Part shown: positions 42,730 through 52,879 of the stretch, piece after piece
How the letters are laid out: the number at the start of each line of letters is the position of its first letter
How positions within the stretch are numbered: position 1 is the stretch's first letter
From: Bin87 sp965232895
Lineage (GTDB): Bacteria; Chloroflexota; Dehalococcoidia; Lucifugimonadales; UBA3495
Direction of reading: 5' to 3'
Assembly: GCA_965232895.1 (NCBI GenBank)
Contig: OZ247430.1
Span: 1,116,001 to 1,180,000 of the forward strand
DNA length: 64,000 nt
Program-made: the position numbers and the translations under genes
The notes under the pieces: generated by a model
Database searches by the model: none
What the model was told of the DNA's origin: nothing
What the model saw: the letters and a program-made list of their open reading frames with translations, nothing else

Positions 42730-44145
42730 ATGGCAAACCGCGATGTAGAACTGATCGGCCACCTGATGCGACGCGCCGGCTTCGGCGCCACCCGCCAGCA
42801 GCTGGAGGCCCACGCCGCCGAGGGCTACGAGGCCACCGTCGAGCGGCTTCTCGACCACAGCAACGAGCAGCGCATGGGCGACGACCTCATCCGCCGCTTC
42901 CATCCTGAGCTGTCCGCCATGATGGGCACCCTGGGCTCCGGCGAGAACTGGCTGTACCGCATGGCCACCACCACCACGCCGCTGCGCGAGAAGGTCGCCC
43001 TGTTCTGGCACGGCATCTTCGCCACCGGCTACCCCAAGGTCATCCACGGCAAGGCCCTCTCCGACCAGGTCCGCATGTTCCGCTATAAGGGCATGGGCAG
43101 CTTCAAGGACCTGCTGCTCGAGTTGTCCCGGGACCCGGCCATGATCATCTGGCTGGACAACCAGGACAACCACAAGGACGCCATCAACGAGAACTTCGGC
43201 CGCGAGCTGCTCGAGCTCTTCTCCATGGGCGTCGGCAGCTACACCGAGCAGGACGTCCAGGAGTGCGCCCGCGCCTTCACCGGCTGGACCCTGGGAAACC
43301 GCGAGTACATGGAACTGCGCTCCATGCGCGACTCCGACTGGCCCTACGGCCGCATCTCCTGGCACTTCGAGTTCCAGGATGAGGACCACGACTTCGACGA
43401 GAAGGAGTTCCTCGGCCAGCGCGGCCGGTTCAACGGCGACGACATCGTCGACATCATCTGCCAGCAGGAGGCCACCGCCCGGTTCATCTCCCGGCACATG
43501 TACAGCTTCTTCGTGGCCGACGAGCCGCCCGTCCCCGAGTGGCCCTACACCGAGCCCCAGGACCCGGCGGCCATCGACCTGCTGGTTCGGGCCTACTTCG
43601 ACAGCGGCTACAGCATCGCCGCCATGCTCCGCGCCCTGTTCAACGCCGACTTCTTCCGGGACGAAGCGGTGTGGTACCGCAAGGTCAAGAGCCCCGTCGA
43701 GCTGGTGGCCGGCGTGCTCCGCCTCACCGGCGAATTCGACCGCCCCCGCAAGGAGATACTGGACCGCTACCAGCAGGCCGTCTTCATGGGCCAGTTCCTC
43801 AACAACCCGCCCAGCGTGGAGGGTTGGCATCAGGGCACCGACTGGATCGACACCGGCTCGCTGGTGGAGCGCATCAACTTCGCCTCCCAACAGCTCGGCG
43901 ACACCGCCAAGCCCGGCGTCAGCGCCATGGTCGAGCGCATCGCCGAGACCCCGTCGGCCGTCTCGCCCGAAATGCTCGTCGACGCCTGCCTGGACCAGGT
44001 GGGCGCGATTACCGTTTCCGAGGAGACCCGCCGCGAGTTGGTCGACTTCGCCTCCGTGGTGGGTACTCCCGACGACGCCGGCCACGCGCGCATCGCCGAG
44101 GTGCTGCAGATGGTCGCGTCAAGCCATGAGTTCCAGCGGGCATAG
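42730..44145 (+). CDS. DUF1800 family protein
   Basis: 471 residues, AAGGAGG 8 bp before ATG, 12 bp after the GMC gene. It opens with LIGHLMRRAGFGAT, has TTPLREKVALFWHGIFATG, the conserved ENFGRELLELFSMG, then ECARAFTGWTL and NNPPSVEGWHQG. These are the classic DUF1800 blocks. There is no signal peptide, while many homologues are exported. DUF1800 is usually paired with DUF1501, as here. Function unknown. Confidence 0.93.
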   Translation: MANRDVELIGHLMRRAGFGATRQQLEAHAAEGYEATVERLLDHSNEQRMGDDLIRRFHPELSAMMGTLGSGENWLYRMATTTTPLREKVALFWHGIFATGYPKVIHGKALSDQVRMFRYKGMGSFKDLLLELSRDPAMIIWLDNQDNHKDAINENFGRELLELFSMGVGSYTEQDVQECARAFTGWTLGNREYMELRSMRDSDWPYGRISWHFEFQDEDHDFDEKEFLGQRGRFNGDDIVDIICQQEATARFISRHMYSFFVADEPPVPEWPYTEPQDPAAIDLLVRAYFDSGYSIAAMLRALFNADFFRDEAVWYRKVKSPVELVAGVLRLTGEFDRPRKEILDRYQQAVFMGQFLNNPPSVEGWHQGTDWIDTGSLVERINFASQQLGDTAKPGVSAMVERIAETPSAVSPEMLVDACLDQVGAITVSEETRRELVDFASVVGTPDDAGHARIAEVLQMVASSHEFQRA

Positions 44146-44149
44146 GAAC

Positions 44150-44270
44150 AGTCTGAATCAGGATTTACCGGATTGAAGGATTTACTAGATTGGCTGTTCT
44201 TCACCACAGGATGGCGCCAATCCTGTCAATCCCGTAATCCGGCAAATCCTGATTCGGACAATCTCCAAGG
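44150..44270. repeat. Dispersed palindrome, family A copy 5
   Basis: GTCTGAATCAGGATTTACCG faces CGGCAAATCCTGATTCGGAC, with CAATCCTGTCAATCC in between. It separates the DUF1800 and NHL genes and could form a large transcript hairpin. Confidence 0.85.
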
Positions 44271-44281
44271 ATGAACAAACC

Positions 44282-45319
44282 ATGACCTCAGTCCAAGACA
44301 TACCGGAGATCAAGCTCCTCGAGTACCGCATGACCGTGGGCATGACGACCATGGAGGGCCGGGGCTTCTACAGCCCCACCGACGTCGCCATTGCGAACGA
44401 CGGGCGCATGTACGTCGCCAACCGTTCGCTGGAGGGTGTGGTGCGCGGCGTGCGCGTCACCGTCTGCGACATCGACAGCGAGTACTACGGCACCTTCGCA
44501 TCCTACGGCGAATCCCTCGGGCAGTTCATCTGGCCCTCGGCCTGCGCCCTGGACAGCCTCGGTCGGGTCTATGTCAGCGACGAATACCTGCACCGCATCT
44601 CGGTGTTCGACCGGGAGGGCGCTCCCCTGTCCAACTGGGGCGAGCACGGCGCCGCTGAGGGCAGGCTGGACACTCCGTCCGGCCTCGCCTTCGACGCCGA
44701 CGACAACCTGTACGTCGCCGACACCTACAACCACCGGGTGCAGAAGTTCACCGCCAGCGGCCGTTTCCTGCTCGCCTTCGGCGGCGAGGGCAACGGCCCC
44801 GGCCGGTTGAACCTCCCCTGGGGCATCACCGTCGGCGCCGACGGCAGCGTGTACGTGGCCGATTGGGGCAACGACCGCATCCAGAAGTTCTCCTCCGATG
44901 GCGAACACCTGGCATCCTTCGGAACCAGCGGCCGCGGCGACGGCCAGTTCCATCGCCCCTCCGGCGTCGCTGTAGATGCGGCCGGCAACATCTACGTGGC
45001 CGACTGGGGCAACGAGCGGGTGCAGGTGCTCGACGCCAACGGCGGCTTCGTCCAGAAACTGCGCGGCGAGGCCACCCTGTCCGACTGGGCCGCCAACTTC
45101 CTGGCCATCAACGTCGAGGAGGGCGCAGCCCGCTCCCGGGCCAACCTCGAGCCCGAAATCGAATACTTCGTGGACGAACCCCACGAGGAATCGTCCCACA
45201 TCGAAAAGTATTTCTGGTCCCCCGTGTCGATCAAGCTCGACCGCGACGGGAACCTGTACGTAACCGAAAGCAACCGGCACCGCATCCAGGTGTACCGGCC
45301 AGCCCACGCCTCCGCGTAG
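44282..45319 (+). CDS. NHL-repeat beta-propeller protein
   Basis: 345 residues with about six NHL blades. The clearest are FDADDNLYVADTYNHRVQKF, GADGSVYVADWGNDRIQKF, DAAGNIYVADWGNERVQVLD and DRDGNLYVTESNRHRIQVY. No signal peptide. It may be a scaffold or binding propeller for the neighbouring oxidoreductase or DUF1800/DUF1501 proteins. The 3' end is copied into a 60-bp tandem duplication. Confidence 0.9.
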   Translation: MTSVQDIPEIKLLEYRMTVGMTTMEGRGFYSPTDVAIANDGRMYVANRSLEGVVRGVRVTVCDIDSEYYGTFASYGESLGQFIWPSACALDSLGRVYVSDEYLHRISVFDREGAPLSNWGEHGAAEGRLDTPSGLAFDADDNLYVADTYNHRVQKFTASGRFLLAFGGEGNGPGRLNLPWGITVGADGSVYVADWGNDRIQKFSSDGEHLASFGTSGRGDGQFHRPSGVAVDAAGNIYVADWGNERVQVLDANGGFVQKLRGEATLSDWAANFLAINVEEGAARSRANLEPEIEYFVDEPHEESSHIEKYFWSPVSIKLDRDGNLYVTESNRHRIQVYRPAHASA

Positions 45320-45420
45320 TCATTGCGAGCGCAGCGTGGCAATCACACCGCAATTGAGCAGTCCCACGCCCCCGCTCAGTCATTGCGAGCGCAGCGTGGC
45401 AATCCCGTCGCAGTCAAAAC
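45301..45420. repeat. 60-bp tandem duplication with family B half-repeats
   Basis: Unit 1 (45301-45360) contains the last codons of the NHL gene. Unit 2 (45361-45420) repeats them as CCCACGCCCCCGCTCAG with changes. Both hold CATTGCGAGCGCAGCGTGGC in the same direction. So the B motif here is a direct pair, not a palindrome. Confidence 0.8.
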
Positions 45421-45453
45421 GGCCCCGGCAAACCCGAACAGGAGGATAGCCCG

Positions 45454-46581
45454 ATGACTTCCACCAAGAAGGAAAGGTCGGTGGTGGTGATTGAACTCCA
45501 GGGCGGCAACGACGCCCTGAACACCGTCATCCCCTACAACAACCCCCTCTATTACGACTTCCGCAACAACGTCGGCATTCCCGAGGGCGACGTGCTGCAC
45601 CTGGACGGCGAGGTCGGCTTCAACCCCAGCCTGGCGCCCATGAAGCACCTCTGGGACCAGGGCAACCTCAGCATTATCAACGGCATCGGCTACCCCAACC
45701 CCAACCGCTCGCACTTCCGCTCCCGTGACGTGTGGTACACCGCCGAGTCCGAGAAGATCGGCGCCGAGGGCTGGCTGGGCGCGGCCATCCGCGACCTGGA
45801 CGCCCGTGGCGAGAACGTCCTCACCGGCGTCAACTTCGGCCGCGGCCTCCCCCGGGCCATGGTCTGCAAGGGCGTGCCAGTAGCCTCGGTGGCCAACCTG
45901 GAGACCTATGGCCTGATGCCCGACATCCAGGACGAGAAGTCCCGCCAGTACGCGCTGGAGGCCTTCAGCCGCATCTACGGCCCCACCGAGAGCAAGGACA
46001 TCGTCGCCCAGGTGCTGTCCGAGACCGGCTCCAACGCCCTCAAGGGCGCCGACCGGCTCCGCAGCGCGCCCGGCCTGTACTCGTCCACCGTCGAATACGC
46101 CGACACCCCCATCAGCCAGTCGCTGCGGAACATGGCGCAGGTGATGTCCGCCGACCTGGGCACCCGTATCTACTATACGATGCACGGCAGCTTCGACACC
46201 CACAGCAACGAGCTTCCCGCTCACCACAAGCTCTGGACCGACGTGTCCACCGCCATCGCCGACTTCACCAGCGATCTGGACGAGCACGGGATGCTGGACG
46301 ACACGCTGATCCTGGTCTTCTCCGAGTTCGGACGTCGCATCAAGGACAACGGCACCGGCACCGACCACGGCTCCGGCGGCGTGGCCTTCGTCCTCGGCGG
46401 TTCGGTCAACGGCGGCATCTACGGCGAGTACCCGTCGCTGCGCCCCGAGGACCATTCCGAAGGCGACATGCACTTCACCACCGACTTCCGCTCCACCTAC
46501 GCCACCATCCTCAACCGCTGGCTGGAGCTGGACCCCATCCCCATAGTCCATGGCGACTACGAGCAGTTCGCCTTCCTGTAG
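45454..46581 (+). CDS. DUF1501 family protein
   Basis: 375 residues, AGGAGG 10 bp before ATG. VVVIELQGGNDALNTVIPYNN is the family opening, followed by GYPNPNRSHFRSRDVWYTA, SFDTHSNELPAHHKLW and LILVFSEFGRRIKDNGTGTDHGS. The HGS and DTH motifs resemble the alkaline-phosphatase-like fold reported for DUF1501. The usual Tat signal is absent, so this copy looks cytoplasmic. It pairs with the DUF1800 gene upstream. Confidence 0.93.
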   Translation: MTSTKKERSVVVIELQGGNDALNTVIPYNNPLYYDFRNNVGIPEGDVLHLDGEVGFNPSLAPMKHLWDQGNLSIINGIGYPNPNRSHFRSRDVWYTAESEKIGAEGWLGAAIRDLDARGENVLTGVNFGRGLPRAMVCKGVPVASVANLETYGLMPDIQDEKSRQYALEAFSRIYGPTESKDIVAQVLSETGSNALKGADRLRSAPGLYSSTVEYADTPISQSLRNMAQVMSADLGTRIYYTMHGSFDTHSNELPAHHKLWTDVSTAIADFTSDLDEHGMLDDTLILVFSEFGRRIKDNGTGTDHGSGGVAFVLGGSVNGGIYGEYPSLRPEDHSEGDMHFTTDFRSTYATILNRWLELDPIPIVHGDYEQFAFL

Positions 46582-46608
46582 GCGGCGAAATAGACCTGAG
46601 ACGCTTTC

Positions 46609-46634
46609 GGGGGATGAACGTTCGTTCATCCCCC
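46609..46634 (+). terminator. Perfect palindrome after the DUF1501 gene
   Basis: GGGGGATGAACG-TT-CGTTCATCCCCC, 27 bp past the stop. A strong hairpin but without a T-run, so a terminator or mRNA-end stabiliser. Confidence 0.5.
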
Positions 46635-46701
46635 ATCGCAATTAGAGGGAAGGGACGCCGAGGAGATGGCCTTGCACTCCCCGGTACTGTTTACCGTCAA
46701 G

Positions 46702-46778
46702 TCTGGTGGAGCTGGCGGGAATCGAACCCGCTACCTCTTCAATGCCATTGAAGCGCTCTCCCAAATGAGCTACAGCCC
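46702..46778 (-). tRNA. tRNA-Ala (anticodon GGC)
   Basis: The acceptor GGGGCTG pairs with CAGCTCC including G3:U70. D-arm GCTC/GAGC, anticodon arm CTTCA-ATGGCAT-TGAAG with GGC, T-arm GCGGG-TTCGATT-CCCGC, and encoded CCA at 46702-46704. All features are regular. Confidence 0.97.
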
Positions 46779-46922
46779 CACTGCGCCACTGGCACTTTCG
46801 CCTGAGTGGGTTTCTATTCTAGCAAACGCGCCGCGACAAGCGCAACCGCAGGCGCACGTAGGTCAGGGCAATCGCACCATCGCCGTCATTCCTGCGCAAG
46901 CAGGGGGTCTAATAGGAAAAAT

Positions 46923-47208
46923 ATGCGAGATTGAGATTGAACTGCCCGACTACACCACACGGAAGTACAGGCGGTCAACCTCCAAAAAGCGTAACAAAAA
47001 GGGCCGCAAGGAAGCAAGCAAGGCCACCTCGAGCACCAAGGCTATGAATCGCAAGGCCGATGCCAAACAAAGCGTCAAAACCGCCGAGATGAAACCCAAA
47101 CGCGCCAGAGGGAAATCTACTCCGCAGCCGTCGAAGCCGGAGTCCCAGCGTGCCGCGCACAAACGCAGCCGGGAAAACGCGAAGAAACTTCAAATGCCCC
47201 TTTTCTGA
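46923..47208 (+). CDS. Possible small Lys/Arg-rich protein, start unclear
   Basis: The frame reads ICEIEIELPDYTTRKYRRS and then a long basic stretch (KKRNKKGRKEASKATSSTK...) to TGA at 47206-47208. A strong terminator lies 37 bp downstream. No ATG, GTG or TTG precedes it in frame; ATA or ATT would be required, and a fragment of a dispersed repeat (GTCATTCCTGCGCAAGCAGG) lies just upstream. It may be a gene whose 5' end was replaced. The basic character suggests nucleic-acid binding. Confidence 0.35.
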
Positions 47209-47245
47209 CAGCACTTCCGCGCGTCCCCCATCAACAACGATTCGC

Positions 47246-47288
47246 GGCCGGTGCGCCTCTGGATACCAGAGGCGCACCGGCCATTTTT
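47246..47288 (+). terminator. Strong rho-independent terminator
   Basis: A 16-bp stem GGCCGGTGCGCCTCTG with loop GATAC and perfect complement, then ATTTTTG. It serves the basic ORF upstream, and could also insulate the next gene. Confidence 0.85.
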
Positions 47289-47496
47289 GATGCCCGGGAA
47301 CCAATCCTGCCGCATGCTACTCACCGACAATCACTAATATCCGCCATCATCACTAACGACGCGACCGCTGGTTCCACCAAGCGGTAGTCCAGCCAACATC
47401 GCCACACCGAACCCGCTGCCGGATCTCACGGAATGCCTGTTGACGTGATACATTCACCGCCGACACGTTCCCAACCACGGACTGCCAGCAACAACC

Positions 47497-48267
47497 ATGG
47501 AAAGTCCAGAGCAAGAGCAGCCTTCCTCGCCTGAACGTCCCTTCCGCGAGACGCCGGAGCGGGTTTCGGATCAACCAGATTCCGACAACGCCGCACGTCA
47601 CCGTGAAAGGAACCAAATGCTGCTGCACTACATCGAACTCATCTCCGAGTACCAAGATTCCAGACGCTCTGAGGACGCCTGGGGATCACCATTCGACCCG
47701 TACACGTCTCAACAGGATACTCCCGATATGCCCCCTCCCCCGGAACTGGTCCACTCCATCCGCGACGCCGGCGGCGACCTGGCCGCCTGCGAATCCATCA
47801 TCCTCCACAACCTGCGGCAAATGAGCGAGGAGACGGGACGGGACACCATCCTGTACGCCGGAGCATTCCGGCACGGAGACCGCGGGCCATCTCCCGACGC
47901 CGTCATCAACGAAGATGACATCGCCACCTTCGGCGACATTCTTAACAAACTCAACCAACGGGACCAGGTTCCCTACCCCAACCTCAGTTTCCACCCGCAT
48001 CCCCACGGTGCGCACCGGGAATTCGGTCATTACACCGGTCCTCACCGGCCAACGGCCGCACATGACCAACGCCACCTGGATCTCATTCTCCACAGCCCAG
48101 GCGGCACCCTGCCCGCAACCCAGGCCATCGTCAGAGCCCTCAGGGGCCGGTACGCGCACATCAGGGTATTTGTGCCCCAGCGGGCCATGTCGGCCGCTGC
48201 CATGCTAGCCTGCGCCGCCGACGTGATCATCATGGGCGGCTTTGCCTCGCTCAGCCCCACCAACCCC
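47497..48267 (+). pseudogene. ClpP-like serine protease (SDH_sah type), cut by insertion sequences
   Basis: 257 native codons remain. Residues 194-203 read LDLILHSPGG, and FVPQRAMSAAAMLACAADVIIMG (about 225-247) holds the presumed catalytic Ser. SLSPTNPL is where reading breaks at the IS701 end (48268). Family members usually continue with the Lys-containing part, which is absent. The reading frame goes on for 64 codons into the IS and is meaningless there. A His-rich patch (FHPHPHGAHREFGHY) at 165-179 is unusual. The N-terminal 80 residues are polar and Pro-rich. Confidence 0.8.
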
Positions 48268-49748
48268 CTAGTATTACAACGACAGATTAGGGAGGGACGC
48301 CGGTGGGTGCATTGCGGATGGCGCGGCGTTTCTGATGGGACTGTCTGGCCCGCTCGTTGCGCTGCTGGACGCCGTCCAGCCATAGCAGCAGTTCGTGGGG
48401 CCCCCACTGCTGCCGAGGCAGCATCTCACGCACCACTCGGTACACCTGCGGCCTGGTGATCAGGGGCATCTTTTTCCCCCCAATCCTGCTGCAAAGTCAG
48501 CAGAAATGCCCCCGCCAGCAGACACATGGTGATGTGATGATGCCATCCGGCCCAGGTGCGGGTCTCGTACTCGTCCAGCCCCATGTCGCTCTTGTCGGTC
48601 TCGAATTCCGTTTCGATGCGCCACCTGGAGCCGCCCACATAAGCCAGGGTTTCCAGCGGGGTGTCCTCAGGGGCGTTGGACAGGTAGTAGCGGGGCTCGC
48701 TGCCGTCCCGGTTCCGGCGAAAGACTGCCCAATGGATCTCGCTGGGCTTGCGCCTGGCGGTGGGCCGCACCCGCTGGGCGCTGAACTGGTAAACCCGCGG
48801 TCCCTGGCTTCCCTGCGCTACCGTGATCCCCTGCCACGCTTCCTCTGGGATATCAGCCGCCCGCTCCCCCATGGTCTGCTTTTGCCCGCTCCGCAGCCTG
48901 GGCTTGCGGGGACGCCCAGTGCCCTGGTAGGCCGGACTGGTCCACTCCGGCTCCTCAGGCCACACCGTGAAGCCTGCCGGAACGTCCAGGACGTAACGCA
49001 TCCCCAGGGCGGACAGTCCTTCCCGGAAGGACGGCGACATCCCAAAAGCGTCATCCCCAGCCACCCATCCGGCCCGCAGATGTCCCCGCACCAGGGCCTG
49101 CTCCACCATCTCCAGGGCCAACTCCGTCTTCGACCGGTAGGCGCGTCGCTCCTCCGGCACCCCCGCCACCAGGCAACGGGCATCGTCCGAGGTCCAAACC
49201 TCCGGCAGGTACAGCCGCTTGTCCACCAGCGCCCGACCCAGTGGACTGACATAGGCCAGAAACATCCCAGCCTGGCAGTTGGCCACCTTCCCCAGTCTCC
49301 CGCAGTACTGCCTCGCCACCCCCACCGACTTCACCCCCTGCTTGGGAAAGTCGCTGCCGTCCACCACCCACACCGCCTCCGGATGCTCCAGATCCGGATG
49401 CCCCAGCCGGGACCCCAGGTACTCCTGCAGCCGGCCCAGCACCACGTCGTCGTCCCAGGGAGCATCGGTGAGGAAACGCTGCATCCCTCGGGCCGATACG
49501 CCCACCGACTCGGAAAGGTTCTCGGCGTTGCGCCGGTCCTGAGACTGCACCAACACGGCCCGGAGGTAGTCGCCGCTGCGCTCCCGCGACTCCCGGCGGC
49601 CAAACAGCGGACTGAAGTAAGCGTGAAAATCCTGAAAGGCCTCGTACACCCGCTCGAAAGCCGCCGCATCCATCGCCCTGCCCCACCTCCCGTGGCCTTC
49701 GCTAACTCACCATTCATCCTACCATGCCAACTGTCGTTGTAATACTAG
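48268..49748. mobile_element. IS701-family insertion sequence (complete)
   Basis: Perfect ends: CTAGTATTACAACGACAG at 48268-48285 and its inverse at 49731-49748. CTAG is on both outer sides and fits the YTAR 4-bp target duplication reported for this family, so the TIR proper is TATTACAACGACAG. The element carries one complete transposase gene. Confidence 0.92.
48426..49673 (-). CDS. IS701-family transposase
   Basis: 415 residues, intact. WVVDGSDFPKQGVKSVGVARQYCG, then VANCQAGMFLAYVSPLGRALVD, is characteristic. Catalytic Asp in VDGSDF and VAGDDAF, Glu in RWRIETEFETDK. This is the only complete transposase with complete ends in the window, so the insertion is probably the youngest. Confidence 0.93.
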   Translation of the reverse strand: MDAAAFERVYEAFQDFHAYFSPLFGRRESRERSGDYLRAVLVQSQDRRNAENLSESVGVSARGMQRFLTDAPWDDDVVLGRLQEYLGSRLGHPDLEHPEAVWVVDGSDFPKQGVKSVGVARQYCGRLGKVANCQAGMFLAYVSPLGRALVDKRLYLPEVWTSDDARCLVAGVPEERRAYRSKTELALEMVEQALVRGHLRAGWVAGDDAFGMSPSFREGLSALGMRYVLDVPAGFTVWPEEPEWTSPAYQGTGRPRKPRLRSGQKQTMGERAADIPEEAWQGITVAQGSQGPRVYQFSAQRVRPTARRKPSEIHWAVFRRNRDGSEPRYYLSNAPEDTPLETLAYVGGSRWRIETEFETDKSDMGLDEYETRTWAGWHHHITMCLLAGAFLLTLQQDWGEKDAPDHQAAGVPSGA

Positions 49749-51634
49749 AAATCTGGCCGGAAAGTGGCATGAGGCGGCCAGCGTTTATACTTGGGGTCAA
49801 CAAGGGTAGCGAGGTCTGAGCATGCTGGGAGAGCGATCGGAGCAGAGGGGTCTGTGGGAAGCAGACCGGTTGTACCTGGACCATGTGGGGCGGGAGACCT
49901 TTTATGGTCTGCTGGCGTCGCTGCGAGGCCGGCTGTTCCGGGACGCCGACTTCGCCATGTTCTACTGCGCCGACAACGGCCGGGACAGTGTGCCGCCCAG
50001 CCTGCTGGCGACGGCGCTGCTGTTGCAGACTCACGACAAGGTCAGCGACGCCGAGGCCAAGGCCCGGGCGGACTTCGACATCCGCTGGAAGGTGGCATTG
50101 GGGATTGAGGTGGAGGACCGGCCCTTCGCCAAGAGCACGCTGCAGGTGTTCCGAGCCCAGCTGATCCTGCACGACCAGGTGCGGGAGGTATTCGAGTCCA
50201 GCCTGCGGCTGGCCCGGGAGTCGGGCTACCTGAAAGGGCGGAGTATGAAGGTGGCGCTGGACACGACCAACATCCTGGGCCGGGGCGCGGTGAGGGACAC
50301 CTTCAACCTGCTGGCCGACGGGATCGTCAATCTGCTGCGGGCGCTGGCAGCCGTGGAGCAGACCAAAGTCAAAGAATGGGCCCAGGCCCAGGGATACCAG
50401 CGGTACCTGGCTCCAGCATCAAGGGCGAGGCGGCCATCGACTGGAGCAACAGAGGGGCGCGCACAGCGCTGCTGGCTGGGATTGTGGCCGACGCGGACCG
50501 GCTGCTGGAGTTGTCGCGGCAGGCCCAGGGAGAGTTGGGGGAGGACAGCGCTGAGCGGCAGCAGATCGTGGCGGCGGCGGAACTGCTGGGGCAGTTGCTG
50601 CTCCAGGACATTGAGCGCCAGAACCCAGATGGAGATGGAGAGGGCGACGGCTATGACGGAGTGAGTCTCAGGGGCGGGGTGAGTCGGGACCGGATGATGT
50701 CGGTGCACGACCCTCAGATGCGCCACGGGCACAAGAGCAGCAGCCGGCGCTTCGACGGGCACAAGGCGGCCATCGTCGTGGACACCGACAGCCAGTTGAT
50801 CACCGCGGTGGAGGTGTTGCCCGGCAACGCTCCCGACAACCTGGGGGCGCTGGAACTGGTGGAGGAGAGCGAGGCCAACGCCGGTTTGCCGGTGGAGGAA
50901 GCCGTGGGCGATGCCGCCTATGGCGACGGAGCTACCAGGCAGACCTTCGCCGACGCGGGACGCAAGCTGGTGGCCCGAGTGCCAGGTCGGCCCAACCGGA
51001 AGCACTTTCCCAAGGATGGCTTCGTCATTGACCTGGTGGCGGACAGTTGCACCTGTCCGGCGGGTCAGGTCACCCACACCATGGTGCCAGCGGGAAGGCG
51101 TACGGATGCTGCGGGTCGGGTCCACCACTTGCAGGCCTTCCAGTTCGACGGGGCGGTATGTCGGACATGTCCACTGCGCTCTCAATGCATCGCAGCCAAA
51201 GGCAGGAAGGGACGACGGGCGCTGATCCATCCCCAGGAAGCCCTGTTGCAGCAGGCCCGGACCCTGCAACAGAGCGCCGGGTATGACGAATATCGGGCGC
51301 GCCGAGTGGTGGTGGAACACCGGTTGGCCCGGATGGTCCATTTGGGCATCCGCCAGGCCCGCTACTTCGGCAGGATCAAGACGAAATTCCAGCTGTACCT
51401 GGCGGCCACGGTGGCCAACCTGACCCTGGTGGCGGGGAAAATCGGGGTGTCGGGCAGTACCGGTGGCGGCGGAGCAGACAACTGGGTCGTCCTCATCGAG
51501 GTTCACGCTATTGTCGTCAGGGCCGCGGCCAATTCGGGCACTGTCCGGATCGGACAACTATGGTCCCTGGTTTTGCTCACGTCGCCTTTACTGCCGAAAT
51601 TCCTCTCCCCAACCAGGGCTTTTCGGCCCGGTTT
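49749..51634. mobile_element. IS1182-family insertion sequence
   Basis: Ends AAATCTGGCCGGAAAG (49749-49764) and, inverted, AAACCGGGCCGAAAAG (51619-51634) agree at 13 of 16 bases. CTAG lies on the left outer side; on the right the same CTAG is split by the IS630 element. So the element sits in a CTAG target. Confidence 0.75.
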
Positions 51635-51638
51635 CTAA
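49822..51638 (+). pseudogene. IS1182-family transposase, one frameshift
   Basis: Part 1 (from ATG 49822) reads YLDHVGRETFYGLLASLRG and DKVSDAEAKARADFDIRWK. Part 2, another frame from about 50405, reads SSIKGEAAIDWSNRGA, HKAAIVVDTDSQLITAVEV and the Cys cluster CTCPAGQVTH...CRTCPLRSQC. The break near 50411 is one missing base (CTGGC where CTGGGC is expected). Either decay, sequencing error, or -1 frameshifting. The C-terminus ends in the right TIR. Confidence 0.85.
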
Positions 51639-52879
51639 ACCGAAGCCAAGGTGAAACCCGCATAGGGTTGGGGTAGGATAGGGGCGGTTGAGATGGCCGG
51701 AAAGGGTCAAGATATCGGAGTGGGGGTGGTTGGTGAGCATGCCGGAGATGGGAGCGTTGCTGGGTCGGTGGCGCATGGACGGGGCGGAGGTGCGGCGGCG
51801 GATGTACCGCGCGCCGACGCCACGGGAGCGGGAAAGGTGGTACGCGGTGTGGTTGCTGTCACAGGGCTGGACGGCCGCGGCGGTAGGCCCAGGCGCTGGA
51901 GCGGGATGTCCATACCATTGGCGAATGGGCCCGGGCGTTCGCGGAGGGCGGCCCCAAGGCGCTGGGTTTTGAACAGAGCGGTGGTTCCCCCCGCGCTGAA
52001 CGGGGAACAGCGGGCGGAGTTGAAGGCGGCGGTGCAGGGGTCGCCATCGCAAGCGGGCATTGACCTGTCCAACTGGAATTGGAAGGTGGTGCGGCAATTT
52101 GTGGAGGAGCGCTTTGGGCTGTCGCTGAGCCGGAGCAGTTGTTTGAACTATCTGCACCGTCTGGGGTTTGTGCTGAAGCGGCCCAAAAAGCGGTTGGTCA
52201 AGGCGGACCCGGTACGTCGGAAAGCCTTCGTGGCGGAGTACGCTGCCCTGGTGGTGGCAGCCCGACGAGCTGGGGCCAAGATATTCTTCTTTGATGAGGC
52301 CCACTTTCGGGCAGACGCCGATCTGCGGGGCAAGTGGGTACTGAAGGGGGAACCGGCTCTGGTGGACTCCACCAGCCCGCGCCGCGGGGAGAAAGTCAGC
52401 TACTACTCGGCGGTGTGCCTGGAGACCGGTGAGGTGGAGGTGATGGAACTGGAGGGCAACAGCAACTCGACCACCTCGGCTGACTTCCTGCGACAACTGC
52501 GGGCGCGACACCCTGAACCGCTGACGGTGGTCTGGGACAATTCGCCAGCCCATCGGGGCGACGCGCTACGAGCCTACCTGGCCACGCCTGGTTTGAACTT
52601 GCACCTGGTGAACCTGCCCAGCTACAGTCCCGACTTCAACGCTGACGAGGCCATTTGGGGCTGGGCCCGTCAGGAGGCGACCGCCAACCGGTGCCTGGGC
52701 ACCCGTGCCGCGGTGCAGGACAAGGTGGGCGATTTTTTCACCCGCCTGCCCAGCCGACGCGAGGAAGTCAAACGCCGCTGCCGTACCGTACTGCAAGCAC
52801 GAGCGGAAGAACTGACCGCCAGCGCGCCGGCCGAGACGCTCCTCCCTGCAAATGTAGATTTCACCTTGGCTTCGGTTTA
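51636..52879. mobile_element. IS630-family insertion sequence
   Basis: Perfect 19-bp TIRs AACCGAAGCCAAGGTGAAA (51638-51656, 52859-52877) flanked by TA on both sides (51636-51637, 52878-52879), the IS630/Tc1 rule. It split the CTAG at the right end of the IS1182 element. Confidence 0.92.

Noticed and set aside
46666..46800. Protein-coding start of the basic ORF upstream of 46800
   Set aside because: It would run through tRNA-Ala(GGC).
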